Shown here: one piece after another, positions 33,578 to 41,821 of the stretch
Layout of the letters: every line of letters starts with the position of its first letter
Numbering within the stretch: position 1 is the first letter of the stretch
NCBI RefSeq assembly: GCF_041431135.1
Contig: NZ_CP107799.1
Span: forward strand, 6,634,001 to 6,698,000
Length of the DNA stretch: 64,000 nucleotides
Origin: Streptomyces sp. NBC_00554
GTDB lineage: Bacteria > Actinomycetota > Actinomycetes > Streptomycetales > Streptomycetaceae
Direction: 5' to 3'
Program-made: the position numbers and the translations under genes
The notes under the pieces: model-generated
The model's input: the letters and a program-made list of their open reading frames with translations, nothing else
What the model was told of the DNA's origin: nothing
Database searches by the model: none

Positions 33578-34444
33578 GTGCAGCGCATCCGACTGCGCTA
33601 CACCAAGCGCGGCCGCCTCCGGTTCACCAGCCACCGTGACTTCCAGCGCGCCTTCGAGCGTGCGTTGCGCCGTGCCGAGGTGCCGATGGCGTACTCGGCG
33701 GGGTTCACGCCGCATCCGAAGGTGTCGTACGCCAATGCCGCACCCACCGGCACGGGCAGTGAGGCGGAGTATCTGGAGATCGCGCTCACCGAGGCGCGTG
33801 ACCCGGACAAGCTGCGCGATCTCCTCGACGAGTCGATGCCTGTCGGGCTCGACATCATCGAGGCGGTCGAGGCCCGGACCTCCGGGCTCGCCGACCGGCT
33901 CACCGCTTCCGTCTGGGAGCTGCGCCTCGACGGCGTGGACCCGGCAGAGGCGGAGCGCGCGGTCGAGGCTTTCAAGGCGGCGGACGCCGTCGAGGTGCAG
34001 CGCAAGACCAAGAACGGCATGCGGACGTTCGATGCCCGCGCCGCCGTGGCAAGCCTTGAAGCAAGCAGCGGATCAAGCACTGCGGCAAGCAGTGAAGCAA
34101 GTAGTGAAGCAAGCAGCGAGACAAGCAGTGAGACGAACAGTCCACAGGCTGATAGGTCGAGCGACCAGGCCTGTGCGATACTGCGGCTGGTTGTTCGGCA
34201 CGTGACGCCTGCCGTTCGACCCGACGACGTCCTGTCCGGTCTTCGCGCCGTGGCCGACCTGGCGCCGCCGGTCGCCGCTGCGGTGACCAGGCTGGCGCAG
34301 GGGCTGTTCGATGAAGAGACCGGCACGGTGACCGACCCGCTCGCGCCCGACCGCGAGGCAGTCATGGCAGTCCCTCCCTCTCACGAAGAGGCGGTCGCCG
34401 GATCTGCCGCCGCGAAGGCGCCGGTGCCGGAAGGTCCCGCGTAA
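33578..34444 (+). CDS. TIGR03936/DUF2344 family protein, partner of the radical SAM protein
   Basis: A 288-residue protein. Residues 1-150 match the DUF2344 family (QRIRLRYTKRGRLRFTSHRD, YSAGFTPHPKVSYANAAPTG), which in other bacteria is fused to or adjacent to the TIGR03960 radical SAM protein. GTG 33578 is the first canonical start, but a CTG at 33536 with GAAGGA ten bases upstream would add LGKRQPEGPPPALA and looks better placed. Residues 160-190 form a Ser/Glu/Ala low-complexity tract coded by near-identical 12-base repeats. The integrated element now separates it by some 19 kb from its presumed partner. Function unknown. Confidence 0.85.
   Translation: MQRIRLRYTKRGRLRFTSHRDFQRAFERALRRAEVPMAYSAGFTPHPKVSYANAAPTGTGSEAEYLEIALTEARDPDKLRDLLDESMPVGLDIIEAVEARTSGLADRLTASVWELRLDGVDPAEAERAVEAFKAADAVEVQRKTKNGMRTFDARAAVASLEASSGSSTAASSEASSEASSETSSETNSPQADRSSDQACAILRLVVRHVTPAVRPDDVLSGLRAVADLAPPVAAAVTRLAQGLFDEETGTVTDPLAPDREAVMAVPPSHEEAVAGSAAAKAPVPEGPA
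34055..34147 (+). repeat. Short tandem repeats in the DUF2344 gene
   Basis: Imperfect units of AAGCAGTGAAGC type in tandem, coding for repeated SSEAS/SSETS residues. Their lower GC content and repetition stand out from the surrounding codons and suggest slippage expansion. Confidence 0.65.
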
Positions 34445-34689
34445 GGACAGATGTCGTAGCGCCGCCCTCGTACTCGGGAGCCACCTGGGTCGGGCAGCGC
34501 ACCGACCACAAGACTTTCGCCAGGCCGTACGCACACATGGCGTACGGAACCGGCGAGACAGGACACAGAGAGCTCCCGTGCGGCGCCCGCGCCCCGGACG
34601 GCGGCACCGCGCATCGCGCGAGCCGCGGACGTCACCGGCACTGCCGGACCAGGTGCGGCGCCCGGGAGCCTGACGGGAGATCCACCCGC

Positions 34690-37600
34690 ATGCTCGAGCC
34701 GATCGAACCCACTGAGGGTTCCGACAACAACAACACTCCCAGCGACACCCTGCCGCCGCGGCGCCGCCGCCGCGCAGCGTCGCGCCCGGCCGGCCCGCCC
34801 ACGGGCGCCGCCGAAGCCGTGGCCGAGACCACCGCGCCGGCCATACCGGCCGTGGCGTCCGCCGACCTCGCGGAGGAGGCGGACGAAACAGCAGCGGTCG
34901 TCCAGGCCGAAGCGGTCGAAGAGACCGTTGAGGCCGAAGACACCGAAGAGGCGGTGGCTGAGGAAGCCGCGCCGCGTCGTGCGCGTCGTCGTGCCACTCG
35001 TCGGGTGTCCGCACCCGCCGGTGCGTCGGAGACGGCCGAGGCGGCTGAGGTCGCGGAGACCGTGGTGCCCGCCGAGGCACCCGCCCCCGTTGCCGCCGTC
35101 GAGACCGAGGAAGCCGCTCCGGCCGGTCGTCCGCGTCGTCGTGCGACCCGCCGCGCTTCCGCGCCCACCGGCGCGCCCAAGGCCGCCGAGGCCGTCGAGG
35201 AGCCGGTGACGGCCGTCGACGCCGCCCCGGCGGAGCCCGCCGTCGTCGAGGCAGAGGAGGCCGCTCCCGTAGAGGAAGCCGCCCCCCGCCGCACCACCCG
35301 TCGTCGCGCCACCCGGCGCGTCTCCGCACCCGCCGGTGCGCCCGAGGGCGACACCGTCGACGAGCGTGTGGAGGCGCCCGTGACCAGCGAGACCCAGCCC
35401 GAGGAGCCCGCGCAGGCCGAGGTCGCGCAGGCCGAGCCCGCGCAGACCGAGGACGAGGCCCCGCGGCGCGGCCGCCGCCGCGCCACGCGCAAGGCCGCCG
35501 TCGGGTTCTCCGCGCCCGCACCGAAGGAAGCCGAGTCAGCGCGCAAGCCCGCGCGTCCGGCCGTCGCCGTGTTCCAGGCGCCCGTGTTCACCGAGCCGAT
35601 GTTCCAGACGCCGGAGCGGGCCGCCGCAGCGGCTGCCGCCGAGGCTGCGGAGGAGGAGGTCGAGGAGGTCGTCGAGGCCCCCGCCGCTCCGCAGGTTCGC
35701 GAGACCGTCGTAGCCCCTGAGGCCGTCGAGGAGGAGACGGGGCCGCGCAGGCGCCGTCGCCGCCGGGCCGTCGAGGAGGAGCCCGCGGCTGTGGAGCCCG
35801 CCGCCGAAGAGGTGGAGGAGCCCGCCGAGGACGTCGAGGATGCCGCAGACGGTGACGAGGGTGACGAGGAGTCCGCGGGCTCCCGTCGTCGTCGCCGCCG
35901 TGGCGGCCGTCGCCGTCGTCGTGGTGAGTCCGCCGAGTCGGACGGCGAGTCCGGTGACGACGACTACGCCGCCGAGCAGGCCGCGCAGGACGCCGAGGAC
36001 ACCGCCGAGCAGGCCGAAGAGGACGCCGAGGAGGGCGACGAGCGCGAGGAGTCGGGCGGTTCCAGCAGCAGCCGCAGGCGTCGGCGCCGTCGGCGTCGCG
36101 CCGGTGACTCCGGTCCCGACACCGAGCCCGCCGAGAGCGACCCCGAGCGCACCGTCGTCAAGGTCCGCGAGCCCCGCAGCAGCAAGCGGGACGAGCACCC
36201 GTCCGACGAGGTGCAGTCCATCAAGGGCTCGACCCGCCTCGAAGCCAAGAAGCAGCGCCGCCGTGAAGGGCGCGAGCAGGGCCGCCGGCGCGTTCCGATC
36301 ATCACCGAGGCCGAGTTCCTGGCCCGCCGTGAGGCCGTCGAGCGTGTGATGGTCGTCCGCCAGAGCGGCGAGCGCACCCAGATCGGCGTCCTCGAGGACA
36401 ACGTGCTCGTCGAGCACTACGTCAACAAGGAGCAGTCGACCTCGTACGTCGGCAATGTCTACCTGGGCAAGGTGCAGAACGTCCTGCCGTCGATGGAGGC
36501 CGCCTTCATCGACATCGGCAAGGGCCGCAACGCCGTGCTCTACGCCGGTGAGGTCAACTTCGAGGCGCTCGGCATGGCCAACGGGCCGCGCCGTATCGAG
36601 AGCGCGCTGAAGTCCGGCCAGTCGGTGCTCGTGCAGGTCACGAAGGACCCGATCGGCCACAAGGGCGCCCGTCTCACCAGCCAGGTGTCCCTGCCCGGCC
36701 GCTACCTGGTCTACGTGCCCGAGGGCTCGATGACCGGCATCAGCCGCAAGCTGCCCGACACCGAGCGCGCTCGCCTGAAGACCATCCTCAAGAAGATCGT
36801 CCCCGAGGACGCGGGCGTCATCGTGCGCACCGCCGCCGAGGGCGCGAGCGAGGACGAGCTGCGCCGTGACGTCGAGCGGCTGCAGGGTCAGTGGGAGGAC
36901 ATCCAGAAGAAGTCGAAGAGCGGCAACGCGCCGACTCTGCTGTACGGCGAGCCGGACATGACCGTCCGCGTCGTCCGCGACATCTTCAACGAGGACTTCT
37001 CCAAGGTCATCGTCAGCGGTGACGAGGCATGGGACACCATCCACGGGTACGTCGCCCATGTCGCGCCCGACCTGACCGACCGGCTGTCGAAGTGGACCTC
37101 CGAGGTCGACGTCTTCGCGACGTACCGGATCGACGAGCAGCTGATGAAGGCGCTTGACCGCAAGGTCTGGCTGCCCAGCGGCGGTTCGCTGGTGATCGAC
37201 AAGACCGAGGCGATGGTCGTGGTCGACGTCAACACCGGCAAGTTCACCGGTCAGGGCGGCAACCTCGAAGAGACCGTGACCAGGAACAACCTGGAGGCGG
37301 CCGAGGAGATCGTGCGCCAGCTGCGGCTGCGCGACCTCGGCGGCATCGTCGTCATCGACTTCATCGACATGGTCCTGGAGTCCAACAGGGACCTGGTGCT
37401 GCGGCGCCTGCTCGAATGCCTGGGACGCGACCGTACGAAGCACCAGGTGGCGGAGGTGACCTCGCTGGGCCTCGTCCAGATGACGCGCAAGCGCGTCGGA
37501 CAGGGTCTGCTCGAGTCCTTCTCCGAGACCTGCGTCCACTGCAACGGCCGCGGTGTCATCGTGCACATGGAGCAGCCGACCTCCGCCGGAGGCGGCGGCA

Positions 37601-38592
37601 AGCGCAAGAAGCGCGGCCGGGGCGGTTCCGAGCAGGAGCACACGCACGAGCACGAGGCCCTGGGCACGGAGACCGACGAATCCGTCGACGAGGACGAGAT
37701 CGAGACCGAGGCCGAGGTGGCTGCCGAGGTCGCCGCTCCGGTCCCGTTCGCGCAGCCCGAGTTCGTGCCCGACGAGGAGCTGTACAGCAGCGCCGCCGAG
37801 GCGGAGGCCGCGGCTTCCCGTGGGCGTTCGCGGCGCCGGGCCACCCGGCGTGCGTCGGCTCCCGCGGGTGCGCCCAAGGGCGAGGAGCGGGCTCCCCGTG
37901 GCCGGCGTGAGGAGCGGAAGTCCCGCGAGGTCGCCGAGGCCGAGCCGGCCGCGGTCGAGGACCCGGTCGTCGAGGCACCGGCCGCGCAGGCTCCGGTTGT
38001 CGAGGCTCCGGCTGTCCAGGCGGTCGAGGAGACCCCGGCCCCCGTGGCCGCCGTACAGGAGGACGAGGCCGCTCCCAAGGGGCGTACGCGGCGTCGTGCG
38101 ACCCGGAAGGTGTCGGCCCCGGCCGGTTCGCCGAAGGCCGCGGAAGAGGCCGTCGTGACGGTCACGGAGCCGGTCGCGGCGCCCGTGCCGGAGGCTGCCC
38201 CGCAGGAGCCGAAGGCCGAGCAGACCGTCGAGGCGCCCGCTGAGAGCGCCGCCCCGGCCCGCCCGCGGCGTCGCGCCGTCCGCAAGGCCACCGCGCCCAC
38301 CGCGTCCGAGGAGGCGGCCGTCGTGGTCGTCCCGTCGGTCCAGGCGGAGACGGTGACCGAGACGGCCGAAACCGAGGCGGACGCCGAGGCTCCGGCCAAG
38401 AAGACGGCCGCCCGCAAGACGGCCAAGAAGGCGACCGCGAAGAAGGCCCCCGCCAAGAAGGCCGTGGCCAAGAAGGCGGTTGCGAAGAAGACCGCCGCGA
38501 AGAAGACGACCGCCAAGAAGGCGGCGTCGAAGAAGACCGCGGCGGCCGAGCAGCAGGACCAGTCGACGGTGTCGGCGGTCACGGAGGACTGA
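34690..38592 (+). CDS. rne: Ribonuclease E/G family endoribonuclease, very long form
   Basis: A 1300-residue RNase E/G. The catalytic core sits in the middle (about 535-970): S1-like segment (GNVYLGKVQNVLPSMEAAFIDIGKG), the DNase I-like catalytic part (MVVVDVNTGKFTG and GGIVVIDFIDM) and a zinc link CVHCNGRG. The flanks are Ala/Glu/Pro-rich with recurring RRRATR(R/K)xSAP units and Arg tracts, plus a C-terminal histone H1-like run of KKTA/KKAxAKK repeats. Streptomyces enzymes of this type have the core in the centre. It handles rRNA processing and mRNA decay. ATG 34690 follows GGGAG; an upstream ATG at 34537 is not favoured. Confidence 0.95.
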   Translation: MLEPIEPTEGSDNNNTPSDTLPPRRRRRAASRPAGPPTGAAEAVAETTAPAIPAVASADLAEEADETAAVVQAEAVEETVEAEDTEEAVAEEAAPRRARRRATRRVSAPAGASETAEAAEVAETVVPAEAPAPVAAVETEEAAPAGRPRRRATRRASAPTGAPKAAEAVEEPVTAVDAAPAEPAVVEAEEAAPVEEAAPRRTTRRRATRRVSAPAGAPEGDTVDERVEAPVTSETQPEEPAQAEVAQAEPAQTEDEAPRRGRRRATRKAAVGFSAPAPKEAESARKPARPAVAVFQAPVFTEPMFQTPERAAAAAAAEAAEEEVEEVVEAPAAPQVRETVVAPEAVEEETGPRRRRRRRAVEEEPAAVEPAAEEVEEPAEDVEDAADGDEGDEESAGSRRRRRRGGRRRRRGESAESDGESGDDDYAAEQAAQDAEDTAEQAEEDAEEGDEREESGGSSSSRRRRRRRRRAGDSGPDTEPAESDPERTVVKVREPRSSKRDEHPSDEVQSIKGSTRLEAKKQRRREGREQGRRRVPIITEAEFLARREAVERVMVVRQSGERTQIGVLEDNVLVEHYVNKEQSTSYVGNVYLGKVQNVLPSMEAAFIDIGKGRNAVLYAGEVNFEALGMANGPRRIESALKSGQSVLVQVTKDPIGHKGARLTSQVSLPGRYLVYVPEGSMTGISRKLPDTERARLKTILKKIVPEDAGVIVRTAAEGASEDELRRDVERLQGQWEDIQKKSKSGNAPTLLYGEPDMTVRVVRDIFNEDFSKVIVSGDEAWDTIHGYVAHVAPDLTDRLSKWTSEVDVFATYRIDEQLMKALDRKVWLPSGGSLVIDKTEAMVVVDVNTGKFTGQGGNLEETVTRNNLEAAEEIVRQLRLRDLGGIVVIDFIDMVLESNRDLVLRRLLECLGRDRTKHQVAEVTSLGLVQMTRKRVGQGLLESFSETCVHCNGRGVIVHMEQPTSAGGGGKRKKRGRGGSEQEHTHEHEALGTETDESVDEDEIETEAEVAAEVAAPVPFAQPEFVPDEELYSSAAEAEAAASRGRSRRRATRRASAPAGAPKGEERAPRGRREERKSREVAEAEPAAVEDPVVEAPAAQAPVVEAPAVQAVEETPAPVAAVQEDEAAPKGRTRRRATRKVSAPAGSPKAAEEAVVTVTEPVAAPVPEAAPQEPKAEQTVEAPAESAAPARPRRRAVRKATAPTASEEAAVVVVPSVQAETVTETAETEADAEAPAKKTAARKTAKKATAKKAPAKKAVAKKAVAKKTAAKKTTAKKAASKKTAAAEQQDQSTVSAVTED

Positions 38593-38626
38593 CCCAGTCC
38601 CTCCAGCGCCCCGCGCGACGGGGCTG

Positions 38627-38678
38627 AAGAACGGCGGTGGCCCGCCCGGTGAGAACCGGGCGGGCCACCGCCGTTCTT
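38627..38678 (+). terminator. 24-bp perfect terminator hairpin after rne
   Basis: The stem 38627-38650 pairs exactly with 38655-38678 around a GAGA loop, ending in TTCTT. It is the strongest hairpin in the window and separates rne from the rhamnose cluster. Confidence 0.9.
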
Positions 38679-38785
38679 GCGTGATGGGCCGGATCATTCC
38701 GGACCGCGGGTCGTCATCTGTGAATCGCATAGGTGAACGACGTGTGAATCGATGATGCACGACCGGGCTAAGATGAGGAGCGAGA

Positions 38786-38816
38786 TTGACATCAAACTTA
38801 GACAAAATGGGATATT
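38786..38816 (+). promoter_or_regulatory. Probable promoter of the rml operon in an AT-rich island
   Basis: A consensus TTGACA at 38786-38791 is followed 19 bases later by GATATT (38811-38816), in a stretch (38770-38845) that is strikingly AT-rich for this genome, about 35 bases before the rmlA start. Confidence 0.5.
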
Positions 38817-38850
38817 TTTCCCTTATGAACATAGTATCTGGGGGCAACAC

Positions 38851-39918
38851 GTGAAGGCTCTCGTGCTCTCCGGGGGAGCGGGCACCCGCCTCCGCCCGAT
38901 CACGCACACCTCGGCCAAGCAGTTGGTGCCGGTAGCCAACAAGCCTGTGCTGTTCTACGGCCTGGAGGCGATCGCCGAAGCCGGGGTCACCGAGGTCGGG
39001 ATCGTCGTCGGGGACACCGCCGACGAGATCCGCGAGGCGGTGGGTGACGGTTCCCAGTTCGGAATCAAGGTCACCTACATCCCGCAGGACGCGCCGCTCG
39101 GGCTCGCACATGCGGTGCTCATCGCCCAGGACTTCCTCGGCGACGACGACTTCGTCATGTACCTCGGCGACAACTTCATCGTCGGTGGCATCACCGGCCT
39201 GGTGGAGGAGTTCCGGGCCGACCGGCCCGACGCGCAGATCCTGCTGACCAGGGTTCCCAACCCCACCTCCTTCGGCGTCGCGGAACTCGACGACAAGGGC
39301 CTGGTGGTGGGCCTGGAGGAGAAGCCGAAGAAGCCCAAGAGCGATCTGGCGCTCGTCGGCGTCTACCTCTTCACCGCGGCCATACACGAGGCCGTCCGCT
39401 CCATCGAGCCCTCCTGGCGCGGCGAACTGGAGATCACGCACGCCATCCAGTGGCTGATCGACGAGAAGCGTGACGTCCGCTCCACCACGATCTCCGGCTA
39501 CTGGAAGGACACCGGCAACGTCACCGACATGCTGGAGGTCAACCGGTCCGTCCTGGAGACCGTGGACCCGGTGAACGAGGGCACGGTGGACGAGGACAGC
39601 GAGATCATCGGCAGGGTGCGCATCGAGGCGGGTGCCCGTGTCAGCGGCAGCCGGATCGTCGGACCCGCGATCATCGGCGCCGGCACAGTGGTGAGCGACG
39701 CGTACATCGGTCCGTTCACCTCCGTCTCCGAGGACTGCCGGATCGAGGACAGCGAGATCGAGTACTCCATCGTGCTGCGCGGCTCCTCCGTGACCGGCGT
39801 GCGCCGGGTGGAGGCCTCGCTGATCGGCCGCGATGTCGAAGTCACTCCCGCCCCCCGCAACCCCGCAGCCCACCGGCTCGTGCTCGGTGATCACAGCAAG
39901 GTGCAGATCTCTTCATGA
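38851..39918 (+). CDS. rmlA: Glucose-1-phosphate thymidylyltransferase, long (StrD/RmlA) type
   Basis: A 355-residue nucleotidyltransferase that makes dTDP-glucose from glucose-1-phosphate and dTTP. The N-terminal signature LSGGAGTRLRPITHTSAKQL and VYLFTAAIHEAV are typical. The C-terminal third is a left-handed beta-helix of hexapeptide type (IIGRVRIEAGARVSGSRIVG, IVGPAIIGAGTVVSD), as in the StrD-like long subgroup. GTG 38851 follows GGGGG; ATGs further upstream fall in the AT-rich promoter. It overlaps rmlB by four bases. Confidence 0.93.
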   Translation: MKALVLSGGAGTRLRPITHTSAKQLVPVANKPVLFYGLEAIAEAGVTEVGIVVGDTADEIREAVGDGSQFGIKVTYIPQDAPLGLAHAVLIAQDFLGDDDFVMYLGDNFIVGGITGLVEEFRADRPDAQILLTRVPNPTSFGVAELDDKGLVVGLEEKPKKPKSDLALVGVYLFTAAIHEAVRSIEPSWRGELEITHAIQWLIDEKRDVRSTTISGYWKDTGNVTDMLEVNRSVLETVDPVNEGTVDEDSEIIGRVRIEAGARVSGSRIVGPAIIGAGTVVSDAYIGPFTSVSEDCRIEDSEIEYSIVLRGSSVTGVRRVEASLIGRDVEVTPAPRNPAAHRLVLGDHSKVQISS

Positions 39919-40925
39919 CGACGCCTTCTTCTCCCGCCCGCCCGACCCGGATTCTGGTGACCGGCGGCGCCGGTTTCATCGGCTCCCACTACGTCCGTAC
40001 GCTGCTCGGCCCCCAGGGTCCCGGTGATGTCTCGATCACCGTCCTGGACAAGCTGACGTACGCGGGCAACCCGGCCAACCTCGACGAGGTGCGCGAGCAC
40101 CCCGGATTCGCCTTCGTGCAGGGCGACATCTGCGACCCCGAGCTGGTCGGCAAGCTGATGGCCGAGCACGACGAGGTCGTGCACTTCGCCGCCGAGTCGC
40201 ACGTCGACCGCTCCATCGACGGCGGCGCCGAGTTCGTCCGTACGAACGTGGTGGGTACCCACACGCTCATCGACGCGGCGCACCGGGCGGGCATCAAGAC
40301 CTTCGTGCACATCTCCACCGACGAGGTCTACGGCTCGATCGACGAGGGCTCCTGGCCGGAGACCCACCCGCTTGAGCCCAACTCGCCCTACTCCTCGGCG
40401 AAGGCCTCCAGCGACCTGATCGCGCTGTCCTACCACCGCACCCACGGCCTGGACGTCCGCGTCACCCGCTGCTCGAACAACTACGGGCACCACCACTTCC
40501 CCGAGAAGGTCATCCCGCTCTTCGTCACCAACCTCCTCGACGGCAAGAAGGTCCCGCTGTACGGCGACGGCGGCAACGTCCGCGACTGGCTGCACATCGA
40601 CGACCACGTGCAGGGCATCGACCTGGTCCGCACCAAGGGCCGCGCGGGCGAGGTCTACAACATCGGCGGCGGTACGGAGCTCAGCAACAAGGAGCTGACC
40701 GGGCTGCTGCTCGAGGCGTGCGGCGCCGACTGGGAGACCAGCGTCGAGTACGTCGAGGACCGCAAGGGCCACGACCGCCGCTACTCGGTCGACTGCACCA
40801 AGATCCGCGAGGAGCTGGGCTACGTCCCGCGCAAGACCTTCGAGCAGGGTCTCGCGGAGACGGTCCAGTGGTACCGCGAGAACCGCGCGTGGTGGGAACC
40901 GCTGAAGGAGCGCGCGGCCCTGTGA
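39915..40925 (+). CDS. rmlB: dTDP-glucose 4,6-dehydratase
   Basis: A 336-residue extended SDR. The NAD-binding motif is TGGAGFIGSHYVRT; catalytic residues are visible in STDEVYG (Thr-Asp-Glu) and YSSAKASSD (YxxxK). It converts dTDP-glucose to dTDP-4-keto-6-deoxyglucose. ATG 39915 overlaps the rmlA stop, and its own TGA overlaps the next GTG, so the operon is translationally coupled. Confidence 0.95.
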   Translation: MTTPSSPARPTRILVTGGAGFIGSHYVRTLLGPQGPGDVSITVLDKLTYAGNPANLDEVREHPGFAFVQGDICDPELVGKLMAEHDEVVHFAAESHVDRSIDGGAEFVRTNVVGTHTLIDAAHRAGIKTFVHISTDEVYGSIDEGSWPETHPLEPNSPYSSAKASSDLIALSYHRTHGLDVRVTRCSNNYGHHHFPEKVIPLFVTNLLDGKKVPLYGDGGNVRDWLHIDDHVQGIDLVRTKGRAGEVYNIGGGTELSNKELTGLLLEACGADWETSVEYVEDRKGHDRRYSVDCTKIREELGYVPRKTFEQGLAETVQWYRENRAWWEPLKERAAL

Positions 40926-41821
40926 GTGACACCCGGAACTGGCTGGTGACCGGTGCGGGCGGGATGCTCGCGCAGGATGTCCTGGCCCGGCTCGCCGGCG
41001 CCGGCATCCCGGCGGTCGCGGTCGCCCGCGCCGACCTGGACATCACCGACCCCGCCGCCGTACAGGCCGTTCTCTCCGAGCACCGCCCGGCCGTCGTGGT
41101 CAACTGCGCCGCCTGGACGGCCGTGGACGACGCGGAGACCCGCGAGGACGACGCCCTGCGGATCAACGGTGACGGCCCCCGCCACCTGGCCGAGGCGTGC
41201 CGCGAGCTGGACGCCGTACTCCTGCACGTCTCCACGGACTACGTCTTCCCCGGCGACGCCGAGAAGCCGTACGCGGAGGACGCCCCGACCGGCCCGCGCA
41301 GCGCGTACGGCCGCACGAAGCTGGTCGGTGAGCAGGCGGTCCTCGCGACGCTTCCCGACAGCGGCTTCGTGGTCCGTACGGCATGGCTGTACGGCGCGGG
41401 CGGCGGCAACTTCGTCCGCACGATGATCAAGCTGGAAGCCGTCAAGGACACCCTGGACGTCGTCGACGACCAGCGAGGTCAGCCCACCTGGACGGTGGAT
41501 CTGGCCGACCGGCTGGTCCTGCTGGGCCAGGCCGCGCTGGCCGGCACCGCTCCGGCCGGCGTGTATCACGGCACCAGTAGTGGCGAGACCACCTGGTTCG
41601 GTTTCACGCAGGAGATCTTCCGGCTGCTCGGCGCCGATGCGGCGCGGGTCCGGCCGACCACCAGCGCGGCGTTCGCCCGCCCCGCGCCCCGGCCCGCGTA
41701 CAGCGTGCTGGGTCACGATCGTTGGCAGCAGGCCGGCATCGAACCGATACGTGACTGGTCCGAAGGACTCAGCTCCGCGATGCCCGTGCTGGTCGCAGAG
41801 CTTCAGGAGGGGAATCCATGA
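40922..41821 (+). CDS. rmlD: dTDP-4-dehydrorhamnose reductase
   Basis: A 299-residue RmlD-type SDR that performs the last step to dTDP-L-rhamnose. The NAD(P)-binding TGAGGMLAQDVLARL, the STDYVFPG block and YGRTKLVGE (YxxxK) are present. GTG 40922 overlaps the rmlB stop. The stop overlaps the glycosyltransferase start (ATGA). Confidence 0.93.
   Translation: MSDTRNWLVTGAGGMLAQDVLARLAGAGIPAVAVARADLDITDPAAVQAVLSEHRPAVVVNCAAWTAVDDAETREDDALRINGDGPRHLAEACRELDAVLLHVSTDYVFPGDAEKPYAEDAPTGPRSAYGRTKLVGEQAVLATLPDSGFVVRTAWLYGAGGGNFVRTMIKLEAVKDTLDVVDDQRGQPTWTVDLADRLVLLGQAALAGTAPAGVYHGTSSGETTWFGFTQEIFRLLGADAARVRPTTSAAFARPAPRPAYSVLGHDRWQQAGIEPIRDWSEGLSSAMPVLVAELQEGNP

Noticed and set aside
34055..34147. CRISPR-like array
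   Set aside because: The repeats are about 12 bases long, contiguous and coding, without spacers. No CRISPR array was seen anywhere in the window.
34537..34689. N-terminal extension of RNase E from ATG 34537
   Set aside because: The added residues are non-conserved and low in coding character, and ATG 34690 has a good ribosome binding site.
35536..39894. Minus-strand open frame of about 1450 codons opposite rne and rmlA
   Set aside because: It is the mirror of GC-rich codon use: it runs through the terminator and two real genes, is Leu/Gly/Arg/Asp-biased and has no domain.
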